From: Sphingomonas sp. CCH9-E2
GTDB taxonomy: Bacteria > Pseudomonadota > Alphaproteobacteria > Sphingomonadales > Sphingomonadaceae
Reading direction: 5' to 3'
NCBI RefSeq assembly: GCF_001557215.1
Contig: NZ_LSJM01000018.1
Coordinates: forward strand, 1-14,594
DNA length: 14,594 nucleotides
Shown: in pieces, positions 1 through 7,133 of the stretch
How positions within the stretch are numbered: the stretch's first letter is position 1
Layout of the letters: each line of letters begins with the position of its first letter
Notes under the pieces: generated by a model
Seen by the model: the letters and a program-made list of their open reading frames with translations, nothing else
The model's database searches: none
What the model was told of the DNA's origin: nothing
Made by a program: the position numbers and the translations under genes

Positions 1-174
1 GTCCAGGGGGGGGCGACCCGCCTCGCCGACACCGCCGCAGCATCGGGCTATGCCGATCAGGCGCATATGACCCGCGAATTCCGCGCATTGGGCGGGCTTT
101 CTCCTGGCACCGCACGCCGCCGGTCGACCGGCCCCTTCGTTGCAGCGCACGAGGAACCAAGGATGGATGGTTAG
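1..174 (+). CDS. AraC-family transcriptional regulator, C-terminal fragment (5' end outside window)
   Basis: An open frame runs from base 1 to a TAG stop at 172-174 and gives 57 residues. It contains RLADTAAASGYADQAHMTRE followed by a segment ending LGGLSPGTARR. This matches the second helix-turn-helix of AraC/XylS regulators, whose family pattern is A..AGY.DQ.H..R.F....G.SP...R. The protein would bind DNA in the cytoplasm; the ligand-binding N-terminal part is missing, so no effector or target can be proposed. The last ~20 residues beyond the HTH look unstructured. The frame stays consistent through a run of eight G at 6-13, so there is no sign of a frameshift. It ends 58 bp before cpaF, on the same strand, and is probably functionally unrelated. 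Confidence 0.8.
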   Translation, partial: VQGGATRLADTAAASGYADQAHMTREFRALGGLSPGTARRRSTGPFVAAHEEPRMDG

Positions 175-232
175 GAACTTGTAAAACCTTGGCGGTTATC
201 CCGGTGCCGACAGCGGATAGCGGGGAGCCGAG

Positions 233-1780
233 GTGAGCGCATTTGGACGTCGTAGCGGACCGGGAGCCGGGTCGGGACGCCCTGCCTTCGGCGTTGCGCG
301 TCCGATGCAGGGCGGTGGCACCGCGCGCCCGGCCGAGCCGCTGGGCGGCGAGCAATTCCCGCCGCTCCACGACGTTCCCCTTCCCGGCGCATCCCAGGCA
401 CAGATCGAGCCCGCCCCCGGCGCATCGATGGCCGCGCAATCGACCAGCGAGGCGATGCAGCGCCTGGCCGATCGGCAGGCCGCGACCGGCGAAGCCAGCA
501 GCTCGCGGGTCGAGGGCTTCGAAGCCTCGATCCACCGCATCAAGGAACAGGTGCTTCCGCGCCTGCTCGAACGCGTCGATCCCGAAGCCGCGGCCACGCT
601 CAACAAGGACGAGCTGGCCGAGGAATTTCGCCCGATCATCGGCGAAGTGCTGGCCGAGCTCAAACTCACCCTCAACCGCCGCGAGCAGTTCGCGCTGGAA
701 AAGGTGCTGGTCGACGAGCTGCTCGGCCTCGGTCCGCTCGAAGAATTGCTGTCCGACAGCTCGATCAGCGACATCATGGTCAACGGCCCCGAACAGACGT
801 TCGTGGAACGCAAGGGCAAGCTCGAACTCGCCAACATCCAGTTCCGCGACGAAGAGCATCTGTTCCAGATCGCACAGCGCATCTGCAACTCGGTCGGCCG
901 CCGCGTCGATCAGACCACCCCGCTCGCCGACGCCCGCCTCAAGGACGGGAGCCGCGTCAACGTGATCGTGCCCCCGCTCAGCTTGCGCGGCACCGCCATC
1001 TCGATCCGTAAATTCTCCGACAAGCCGATCACGCTCGACATGATGGCGGGCTTCGGGTCGATGTCGACCAAGATGGCGACGATGCTGAAGATCGCTGGCG
1101 CCAGCCGCTTCAACATCGTCATCTCGGGCGGTACCGGCTCGGGCAAGACCACGATGCTCAACGCCCTGTCGAAGATGATCGACCCGGGTGAGCGCGTGCT
1201 CACCATCGAGGACGCGGCCGAACTTCGTCTGCAGCAGCCGCACTGGCTCCCGCTCGAAACCCGCCCGCCGAACCTGGAGGGTCAGGGCGAGATCACGATC
1301 CGCGATCTGGTCAAGAACGCGCTGCGTATGCGGCCGGACCGCATCATCCTCGGCGAAATTCGCGGACCCGAGTGCTTCGACCTCCTGTCGGCGATGAACA
1401 CCGGCCATGACGGGTCGATGTGTACGCTCCACTCCAACTCCCCGCGCGAATGCCTCGGGCGGATGGAGAACATGGTGCTGATGGGCGACATCAAGATCCC
1501 GAAAGAAGCGATCAGCCGCCAGATCGCCGATTCGGTCGACCTGATCGTTCAGGTGAAGCGCCTGCGCGACGGCAGCCGCCGTGTGACCAACATCACCGAA
1601 GTGATCGGGATGGAAGGCCCCGTCATCGTGACGCAGGAGCTGTTCAAGTTCGAATATCTCGACGAAAGCGCCGACGGAAAGATCATCGGCGAATATCGAT
1701 CGATGGGCCTGCGTCCCTATACGCTTGAAAAGGCGCGCTCATTTGGGTTCGATCAAGCGCTGCTGGAAGCGTGCCTGTGA
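233..1780 (+). CDS. cpaF: CpaF/TadA-type secretion ATPase for Tad/Flp pilus assembly
   Basis: A 515-residue type II/IV secretion ATPase of the CpaF (TadA) group, close to the usual length of this family. The start is GTG at 233, supported by GGGGAG at 222-227. The first ~100 residues are Gly/Pro/Ala-rich and low complexity; the N-terminal domain follows (about 100-280, including LVDELLGLGPLEELL). The RecA-like core shows a Walker A motif GGTGSGKTT with Lys305, an Asp-box region TIEDAAELRL with Glu326/Asp327, a Walker B RIILGEIRG at 370-377, and the His-box stretch NTGHDGSMCTLHSNS near 389-403. All nucleotide-handling motifs are intact, so the enzyme should be active. The family works as a cytoplasmic hexamer that drives pilin assembly through the TadB/TadC membrane platform. 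Neither those genes nor cpaE, cpaC, or pilin genes are adjacent here, so this copy is separated from its usual operon within the visible window. Confidence 0.95.
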   Translation: MSAFGRRSGPGAGSGRPAFGVARPMQGGGTARPAEPLGGEQFPPLHDVPLPGASQAQIEPAPGASMAAQSTSEAMQRLADRQAATGEASSSRVEGFEASIHRIKEQVLPRLLERVDPEAAATLNKDELAEEFRPIIGEVLAELKLTLNRREQFALEKVLVDELLGLGPLEELLSDSSISDIMVNGPEQTFVERKGKLELANIQFRDEEHLFQIAQRICNSVGRRVDQTTPLADARLKDGSRVNVIVPPLSLRGTAISIRKFSDKPITLDMMAGFGSMSTKMATMLKIAGASRFNIVISGGTGSGKTTMLNALSKMIDPGERVLTIEDAAELRLQQPHWLPLETRPPNLEGQGEITIRDLVKNALRMRPDRIILGEIRGPECFDLLSAMNTGHDGSMCTLHSNSPRECLGRMENMVLMGDIKIPKEAISRQIADSVDLIVQVKRLRDGSRRVTNITEVIGMEGPVIVTQELFKFEYLDESADGKIIGEYRSMGLRPYTLEKARSFGFDQALLEACL

Positions 1781-1824
1781 TCGTTACGCAGCTGACCCGT
1801 TAAACCTTGTGATTTGCCCGCGTT

Positions 1825-1839
1825 CAGGCATCATGCCTG
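1825..1839. repeat. Short perfect inverted repeat between cpaF and the next gene
   Basis: CAGGCA (1825-1830), spacer TCA, TGCCTG (1834-1839). The six-base arms match perfectly. It lies in the 77-bp gap after cpaF and ends 5 bp before the Shine-Dalgarno sequence GGGAGG (1845-1850) of the following gene. It could be an operator, a small mRNA hairpin affecting translation of the downstream gene, or chance. There is no T-run after it, so it is not an intrinsic terminator. Confidence 0.35.
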
Positions 1840-1857
1840 GCATCGGGAGGTACGGCG

Positions 1858-2853
1858 ATGCGGGGCATTGGTGTAGCGACGATCGTGCTGGCGATGACGG
1901 TTCCGGGCGTTATCGCGCTCAGCCCCACCGACTCCGCCCGCGCCTGGCAAATAGCGGCAGAGCGGCCAGTGCGGGGCACCTATCGCACCACATGGGGCGC
2001 GGCGCGGATCACCGACGCGCCGCGTGGCAACCGCGTCTCGATCCAGTTCGAGGACGGCAGCTACATCTCGATCGAGCCACCTGCCGGCGGGGCGGGCGGT
2101 CGGCTGCTGGGCTATTGGTTGCGACCGCGGCGGACCGACGGTGGCGATCCCAGCGGGATCGAGCGCTGGGCACGGCGCTGCGACCGTCCGACGACCCAGC
2201 ATCCGATCGCGACGCGCGATCCGCGCTCGCCATGGTGGGGCACGGTATTGGTGTCGGTGAATCCCGATGGCAGCCTGACCGGCCGGTTCAACTCCTGCAA
2301 TGGCTTGCCCCACCGGCTCGAGGACGATCGGGAAGGCCTGCGCGCGTGGCTGGTCGAGCCGGCGCCGCGCGTCGCTCCGATCGCCAAAGCACCGCTGACG
2401 CGCCAGCCTGAATCGGTCCACAAGCTGCTCCGCGCGACCAGCAACCGCTGCGGCGGATCACCCCTTGCCGTCGCGGTCCCGGATGCATGTTTCATGGCCC
2501 CGGGGACCGGGATCGTGCTGACGATCCGCAGCCCGATTCCGCGCGGACAGGGGCAAGTGGTATTTCGCCCGATCGAATCCGACATGTCTGCGGTCTACCG
2601 CGCGATCGAGGGCCGCGCGCCGCTGCCCTATCGGCGCGGGGTCGAAGACGTGACCTATTATTACTCGGCCCCCCGGGCGCTCAACCGCGGCGACCGCCTC
2701 CCGCTCGGCCATCCGTCGAACCTGTGCAGAAGCGATGTCTGGATGATGTCGCTGGTCGACAGCGCAGGGCGGCGGAGCGAGAATATCGGGCTGGCAATCA
2801 CCACCTGCGGCCCGCGCGAAGGATCGTTCGCCGAAGATTCGCTCAGCAAATAG
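1858..2853 (+). CDS. Secreted protein of unknown function (331 aa)
   Basis: I do not recognise this family. The ATG at 1858 is well supported by GGGAGG at 1845-1850, seven bases upstream. The N-terminus (MRGIGVATIVLAMTVPGVIA) is a plausible Sec signal peptide or anchor, so the product is probably periplasmic. The mature part shows a short Gly/aromatic segment around residues 40-90 (GTYRTTWGAARI, then FEDGSYISIEPP and LLGYWLRP). Six cysteines are spread through the mature protein (in RRCD, NSCNG, NRCGG, DACF, NLCR and TTCGP contexts), which could form disulfides in the periplasm. The rest is rich in Arg and Pro with no catalytic motif I can name. It follows cpaF on the same strand after 77 bp and precedes the aspartic protease by 84 bp. 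Co-transcription with either is possible but unproven. Coding quality looks good (third-position GC and an intact frame). Confidence 0.75.
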   Translation: MRGIGVATIVLAMTVPGVIALSPTDSARAWQIAAERPVRGTYRTTWGAARITDAPRGNRVSIQFEDGSYISIEPPAGGAGGRLLGYWLRPRRTDGGDPSGIERWARRCDRPTTQHPIATRDPRSPWWGTVLVSVNPDGSLTGRFNSCNGLPHRLEDDREGLRAWLVEPAPRVAPIAKAPLTRQPESVHKLLRATSNRCGGSPLAVAVPDACFMAPGTGIVLTIRSPIPRGQGQVVFRPIESDMSAVYRAIEGRAPLPYRRGVEDVTYYYSAPRALNRGDRLPLGHPSNLCRSDVWMMSLVDSAGRRSENIGLAITTCGPREGSFAEDSLSK

Positions 2854-2883
2854 GCGGCGGGCCGCCCAGCAGCAAATGGGACG

Positions 2884-2891
2884 TTAACCAT
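2884..2891 (+). promoter_or_regulatory. Possible CtrA half-site TTAACCAT
   Basis: TTAACCAT sits 46 bp before the ATG of the aspartic protease gene. This octamer matches the half-site described for the alphaproteobacterial cell-cycle regulator CtrA. It is the only copy I noticed in an intergenic region here, and there is no second TTAA spaced for a full TTAA-N7-TTAA site. It is AT-rich against a very GC-rich background, which makes chance somewhat less likely, but a single half-site is weak evidence. Confidence 0.3.
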
Positions 2892-2937
2892 ATCCGGTAG
2901 GACTGGCGACGAGGCGAAGCGGCGCTAGACTGGGCGC

Positions 2938-4104
2938 ATGGGGTTTCGCTCGCTCTGGCTGTTGCTGATGGTGGTGCTGTCATGCGCCATCGCTCCGGCC
3001 GGAGCGACGCCCGCAATGCTGCATCTCGCCAGCGACAGCGAAGCACGCTGGGTCAGGTTCGAACTGACACCGGGCAACCAGATCCGCTTTCGCACGATGG
3101 TCAACGGTCGCTGGGTCGATGCGCTGCTCGACACCGGCGCCACCGACAGCGCGGTGTCGGCGCGTTTTGCGCGTGCGACGGGGTTGAAGCCGCTCGTCAG
3201 CGGGCGGGCCGACGCGATCGGGGGCAGCGTGCCGCTCGCCTGGACCGGGATCGACCGGATCGAAGTGGGCGGGCTGGTGCGCACCGGCGGGCGGCTCGCG
3301 ATCATCGACGCCGATCCGCGCGTCACCGGCAATGCGCCGGTCGATCTGTTCGTCGGGGCGGATCTGCTCGCCGCGCACGCCCTCGAAATCGACTATGATG
3401 CGCAACGCTTTCGCCTGTTGCCGAGCGGGCGGCTTCCGTTTCGCGGCACCACCATCCCGCTGCGGATCGCCGATCGTTCACGTCTGTATCTCAGCGAAGT
3501 CGACCTGGGCGGCCGCAACCTCCGCCCCGTCATCATCGACACCGGCGATGGCGGGATGATCAGCCTGACCCGCAGCATCTGGCGCGCCAACGCCCCCGCA
3601 GCGGTACGGACAACCACCGCGATCGGCTGGGGTCTGGGCGGCGCGATCGAGAGCGAGGTCGCGATCCTCCCCTCGCTGCGCCTGGCGAATCTCGCGACGC
3701 GCGAAGTCGAATTGCGGGTCGAATCCGATAGCGGCTTTTCGGCGCGCAAGGGTGCCGCAGGACGCATCGGCGGCGGGCTATTGCGGCGCCACCGCGTGTT
3801 GCTCGACCCAGGGGCGGGGCGGATGGTGCTGGCGGCGGGCGAACGTGCGGGCTGGCCGGTCACCCGATCGACCAGCGGGTTGATGGTCGCGCCGGACGGG
3901 TCTCGCTTGCGCGTCATTCATGTCATGCGCGACAGCCCAGCGGCAGCAGCCGGATGGCGGGCAGGCACGCTGATCTGTGCGGTGGACGGTGCGCCGATCG
4001 CCGCTGCCGCGCGCAACTGGACCATCGGTGCCCCCGGTCGCCGCGTGCGCCTGACCTTGTGCGACGGGAGCGATCGCACCCTGACCCTCGCCAGCTTCTA
4101 CTGA
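2938..4104 (+). CDS. Secreted retropepsin-like aspartic protease with C-terminal PDZ domain
   Basis: A 388-residue protein with an N-terminal export signal (MGFRSLWLLLMVVLSCAIAP, cleavage probably near APAGA). Two aspartic protease half-domains follow. The first has ALLDTGATDS, with catalytic-type Asp65. The second has VIIDTGDGG, with Asp201, so the protein carries both Asp residues on one chain like a pepsin-type fold, rather than dimerising like a retropepsin. Residues ~314-385 form a PDZ-like domain (LRVIHVMRDSPAAAAGWRAG, then LICAVDGAPI), which in this family binds peptide tails. The inferred role is periplasmic proteolysis; the substrate is unknown. The Cys18 in VLSC has a poor lipobox context (Leu at -2), so lipidation is doubtful. 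The ribosome site before ATG 2938 is weak, but this start gives the signal peptide directly. The gene follows the unknown secreted protein by 84 bp, and its stop overlaps a convergent small gene. Confidence 0.85.
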   Translation: MGFRSLWLLLMVVLSCAIAPAGATPAMLHLASDSEARWVRFELTPGNQIRFRTMVNGRWVDALLDTGATDSAVSARFARATGLKPLVSGRADAIGGSVPLAWTGIDRIEVGGLVRTGGRLAIIDADPRVTGNAPVDLFVGADLLAAHALEIDYDAQRFRLLPSGRLPFRGTTIPLRIADRSRLYLSEVDLGGRNLRPVIIDTGDGGMISLTRSIWRANAPAAVRTTTAIGWGLGGAIESEVAILPSLRLANLATREVELRVESDSGFSARKGAAGRIGGGLLRRHRVLLDPGAGRMVLAAGERAGWPVTRSTSGLMVAPDGSRLRVIHVMRDSPAAAAGWRAGTLICAVDGAPIAAAARNWTIGAPGRRVRLTLCDGSDRTLTLASFY

Positions 4105-4289
4105 ACCCCCTTGAGCGCCAGCGCCGCGCCGACGATGGCGAGCAGCAGCGCCATCACCTGAACGAACGTCCACGGCACCCAGCCGACCTTGTCGAGATCG
4201 GCGCGCTTGCCGCGTCGCCACTCCGCGACGCCGCTGACGCCCACCAGCGCCACCATCGCGCCCACCCCGATCCATAACGGCCCTTGCAT
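4098..4289 (-). CDS. Small two-helix inner-membrane protein, unknown function
   Basis: A 63-residue product from the ATG at 4289 (beginning MQGPLWIGVGAMVALVGVSG). A GTG at 4304 would add five residues, but no Shine-Dalgarno precedes it, whereas GGGGCG lies just before the ATG. Two hydrophobic segments are visible: the N-terminal one (PLWIGVGAMVALVGVSGVA) and the C-terminal one (FVQVMALLLAIVGAALAL). They are joined by a basic loop, EWRRGKRADLDKVGW. Positive-inside reasoning puts the loop in the cytoplasm and both ends outside. The gene is convergent with the protease gene and overlaps its last 7 bases; it is divergent from the methyltransferase-like gene with about 50 bp between start codons. 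No known family is recognised. The hairpin-like topology, intact frame and sensible start make it likely real, though small ORFs in GC-rich DNA can mislead. Confidence 0.6.
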   Translation of the reverse strand: MQGPLWIGVGAMVALVGVSGVAEWRRGKRADLDKVGWVPWTFVQVMALLLAIVGAALALKGVQ

Positions 4290-4339
4290 CGCCCCGCGCC
4301 CCACTTCAAACCAGCCACCAGAACAGAGAGGAGCCGTCC

Positions 4340-5170
4340 ATGCGCTACACCCTGCCCGCTATCGCCTTGTCCGCCATCGCCGTGACCGCAGCCGCCGCCA
4401 TCGGCGCGCCCCAGATGGGCAAGCCGAGCAGCGATTTGAAGGCTGCCGTCGCGGCGTCGACCCGCACGCCCGCCAATGTCGCCCGCGACAAATACCGCAA
4501 CCCGGCCGAAACGCTCGCCTTTTTCGGGGTGAAGCCGACGCATACGGTGGTCGAACTGTGGCCGGGTGGCGGCTGGTACACCGAAATCCTCGCGCCCTAT
4601 CTCAAGAAGGGCGGCGGCACCCTCTATGCAGCGGCGCCCTGGCCGAATGGCGTGAAGGGCACCCAGACGCTGCAGGCGAAGGACGCCGACCTCTATGGCG
4701 CCATCAAGCTCGCCGCATTCCCCGCCGCCGAGGGCGCACCTGCGGTCCCTGCCGGCACCGCCGATGTCGTCCTCACCTTCCGCAACGTGCACAATTGGAA
4801 GATGGGCACGACGGATCGCAGTGCCGAGGCGTTCAAGCAGATTTTCGCTATGCTCAAGCCCGGCGGCACGCTCGGCATCGTCGACCACCGGCTGCCCGAA
4901 TCGGCCGACGCGGCGCGCGAGAAGACCAGCGGCTATGTGAAGGTTTCGACCGTGCGCAAGCTGGCCGAGGATGCCGGCTTCAAATATGTCGGCGCGTCTG
5001 AGGTCAACGCCAACCCGAAGGACACGGCGGACTGGCCGCAGGGCGTGTGGACGCTGCCCCCCACCTACCGCCTCAAGGACGTCGATCGCGCGAAATATGA
5101 AGCGATCGGCGAGAGCGACCGCATGACGCTCAAATTCCGCAAACCCAATCCCAGCAAGCGGGGCGGGTAA
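4340..5170 (+). CDS. Exported class I SAM-dependent methyltransferase-like protein (COG4798 type)
   Basis: 276 residues from the ATG at 4340, preceded by AGAGGAG at 4327-4333. The N-terminus (MRYTLPAIALSAIAVTAAAA) is a clear signal peptide ending near IGA-PQ. The mature part has Rossmann methyltransferase landmarks: motif I as VVELWPGGGWYTEIL (70-84), an acidic/strand segment DVVLTFRNVHNW (142-153), and the post-motif loop LKPGGTLGIVDHR (172-184). This combination of an export signal with a methyltransferase fold is a recognised conserved family (predicted methyltransferase, COG4798), but its substrate and in vivo reaction are unknown to me. A periplasmic protein would not be expected to have access to SAM, so either the fold has another role or the N-terminus acts as a membrane anchor. 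Its stop lies 5 bp from the stop of the convergent TPR gene. Confidence 0.85.
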   Translation: MRYTLPAIALSAIAVTAAAAIGAPQMGKPSSDLKAAVAASTRTPANVARDKYRNPAETLAFFGVKPTHTVVELWPGGGWYTEILAPYLKKGGGTLYAAAPWPNGVKGTQTLQAKDADLYGAIKLAAFPAAEGAPAVPAGTADVVLTFRNVHNWKMGTTDRSAEAFKQIFAMLKPGGTLGIVDHRLPESADAAREKTSGYVKVSTVRKLAEDAGFKYVGASEVNANPKDTADWPQGVWTLPPTYRLKDVDRAKYEAIGESDRMTLKFRKPNPSKRGG

Positions 5171-5175
5171 TCCGA

Positions 5176-7104
5176 TCAGCGCGGGGTCTGCGCCAGCATC
5201 CAGGCGGTGTGGACCCTGCCCAGATACAGTGGACGATAGCCGCGCAGTTCCGCCTGCGCGCTTGGTGTGAAGCTGCGATAGGACCGGAGCCGCCGCGCAA
5301 CCCCGTCGGCCGCGATGGCATAGAGCGCGCGCGTCTCCGCTGTGTAACGGCCCTGCTGGACCAGATTATAGGCCAGCGACCAGGTCCCTGAAATGCGGTC
5401 GGGATGGTCGGCGGCCCGTGCCAGGCGGATGGCATAGGCCTTGCGCAATACAGGTTCGGCTTGGCCTACCTTGTTTTGCGTTGCCAGCATCTCGGCAAAC
5501 CGAGCATAGCTGTCGGCAAGCTCCTGGCCCCCAGGCACCCGGCGCTCCAGGATCGCCACCGCGCGGCGATAGAGCGGCTCGGCGTCAGCGGGCCGCCCGG
5601 CAAGCACCCGATTGTCGGCGAGGAATTGCAGTCCATATGCCACCTGCATGCTATCCGCCGGATACAGACGTTCGCGCATTGCGAGCGACGCGCGGTGGAT
5701 CGGCTCGGCTTCCCTGACCCTGCCCAGCCGGTCGAGGACGGTCGCACGTTTTGACAGAGCGACCGCGACATCGGCATGGTCACCCGTATGGATGCGCGCA
5801 TAGATCGCCAGCGCATTCCGCGTCAGGGGCTCGGCATCCGCCATGCGTTGTTGCGCAACCAGATTGGTCGCAAAACTCGCATACAGGCCTGCAAGCATCG
5901 GATGATCCGGTGGCAATGCCTTGCTCGCGATGGTCAGCGCATCGCGGTACATGCGCTCGGCCTCGACGAACTGACCCTGTCCATCCAGAAGCGTCGCGAA
6001 TTGCACATAGGCCCCGGCCACATCGGGATGCCCCGGCGGCAGCGCGGCCTCCAGAGCACGCACGCTGTCCCGCGCCAGTGCTTCGGCTTCTGCGAATCGC
6101 CCTGTTGCATAGTAAAGCATCGCCAGTTCGGCCTGCGCGTCCGCGCGATCGGTCACGGAACCCTGCGCAAATTGCGCAATGGCCCGCTTGATCCACAGCT
6201 CGGCCTCCGCATGCCGGGCCTGATCCGCGAGGTTGCTGCCAAGGTTGAGATAGGCGGTACCGACCAGCGCTGGATCGGCCGAACGCTCTGCTACCAGCGC
6301 AACGACACGGCGTTGCAGCACCTCCGCCTCGGCGAGCCGCCCCTGTTCGGCCACCATGGCTGCAACATTGCCGACAGCCAGCGCCAACCTGATCGGGTCG
6401 ACCGGCGTCTGTGCCTCACGCCGCGCCAGCGCCTCACGATAGAGCGTCTCCGCCTCCGCAGGACGCCCGGCTGCACTATAGGCAACCGCGACAAAATTGA
6501 TCGCAGCGGTCAAATTCCAGCGCTCGCCGTCTCCCTTGGCGCGCAGCATCGCGAGCGCGCTCTCGAACAACGGTGCAGCCTCACGGATCCGGCCCATCCG
6601 GTGCAGCACGCCGCCCAGATTGATCCGGGCCCAGGCGATCATCGGATCACCGGGCGGAAGCGCCGCCTCCCGCAGCGCGACCGCGCGTCGATAGAAGGGC
6701 TCGGCCTCCGCCCAACGTTGCTGACCGGATATGGCATCACCCAGACTGAGCAGGATCATCGACCGGTCGGGGTGCGCTTCGGTCAAATGCGCCTCGGCGA
6801 CAGCCAAAGCGCGCCGGGACCAGCGTTCAGCCAGAACTTCGTCGCCAGCGTCACCGGCTACCCTACCCAACGCCGTCAGCAGATCGAGGCAGGAGTCGCC
6901 GCCCTTTCCCGCCGCCTCGCATCGCGCCAGCTCGGCCTCAAGCACCACACGCGCCTTCGGCATGTCGCCAGCGCGAAATGCCGCAATCGACTCAGCACTG
7001 GGCGCCCAGCGCTGGGCCGCGGGCGCGGCAGCGATCAGCGCCGGAAGCGCAAGGATCGACAGCAGGCGGAGCGGCGACATCGTGCGATCCTGCCCCATCT
7101 GCAT
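5176..7104 (-). CDS. Exported tetratricopeptide-repeat protein
   Basis: 642 residues from the ATG at 7104, supported by GGAGG eight bases upstream. A second ATG at 7080, also with an AGGA box, would give a shorter start directly before the hydrophobic stretch LLSILALPALIAAAPA; either start keeps a signal peptide. The rest is an array of about ten repeats of ~42 residues of the kinesin-light-chain TPR type. The recurring pattern is AEAEPLYRRALAL..., then a variable linker often containing PPGHP or PPDHP, then LA..YAR.A. In sequence these include AEAEPFYRRAVALREAALPP, AEAETLYREALARREAQ, AEAERMYRDALTIASKALPP, and ADAEPLYRRAVAILERRVPG. TPR solenoids bind other proteins. No CHAT protease, kinase or DNA-binding domain is attached; the last ~40 residues are non-repeat. 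It is 29 bp downstream of the amidohydrolase gene on the same strand and is probably co-transcribed. The partner is unknown. Confidence 0.85.
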   Translation of the reverse strand: MQMGQDRTMSPLRLLSILALPALIAAAPAAQRWAPSAESIAAFRAGDMPKARVVLEAELARCEAAGKGGDSCLDLLTALGRVAGDAGDEVLAERWSRRALAVAEAHLTEAHPDRSMILLSLGDAISGQQRWAEAEPFYRRAVALREAALPPGDPMIAWARINLGGVLHRMGRIREAAPLFESALAMLRAKGDGERWNLTAAINFVAVAYSAAGRPAEAETLYREALARREAQTPVDPIRLALAVGNVAAMVAEQGRLAEAEVLQRRVVALVAERSADPALVGTAYLNLGSNLADQARHAEAELWIKRAIAQFAQGSVTDRADAQAELAMLYYATGRFAEAEALARDSVRALEAALPPGHPDVAGAYVQFATLLDGQGQFVEAERMYRDALTIASKALPPDHPMLAGLYASFATNLVAQQRMADAEPLTRNALAIYARIHTGDHADVAVALSKRATVLDRLGRVREAEPIHRASLAMRERLYPADSMQVAYGLQFLADNRVLAGRPADAEPLYRRAVAILERRVPGGQELADSYARFAEMLATQNKVGQAEPVLRKAYAIRLARAADHPDRISGTWSLAYNLVQQGRYTAETRALYAIAADGVARRLRSYRSFTPSAQAELRGYRPLYLGRVHTAWMLAQTPR

Positions 7105-7133
7105 TGCCCGCGCCTCCGACGCTTTCGGTCGTC

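Noticed and set aside
6..13. Run of eight G near the left end, a possible phase-variation or sequencing-error site in the AraC-type gene
   Set aside because: The AraC helix-turn-helix pattern reads through in a single frame on its 3' side, and the few codons before it fit the family too, so there is no sign of a frameshift in the visible part.
1725..2411. 228-codon frame overlapping the end of cpaF and the unknown secreted gene
   Set aside because: It has no ribosome site or motif and an Arg-rich composition; the frame beginning at 1858 has a strong ribosome site and signal peptide.
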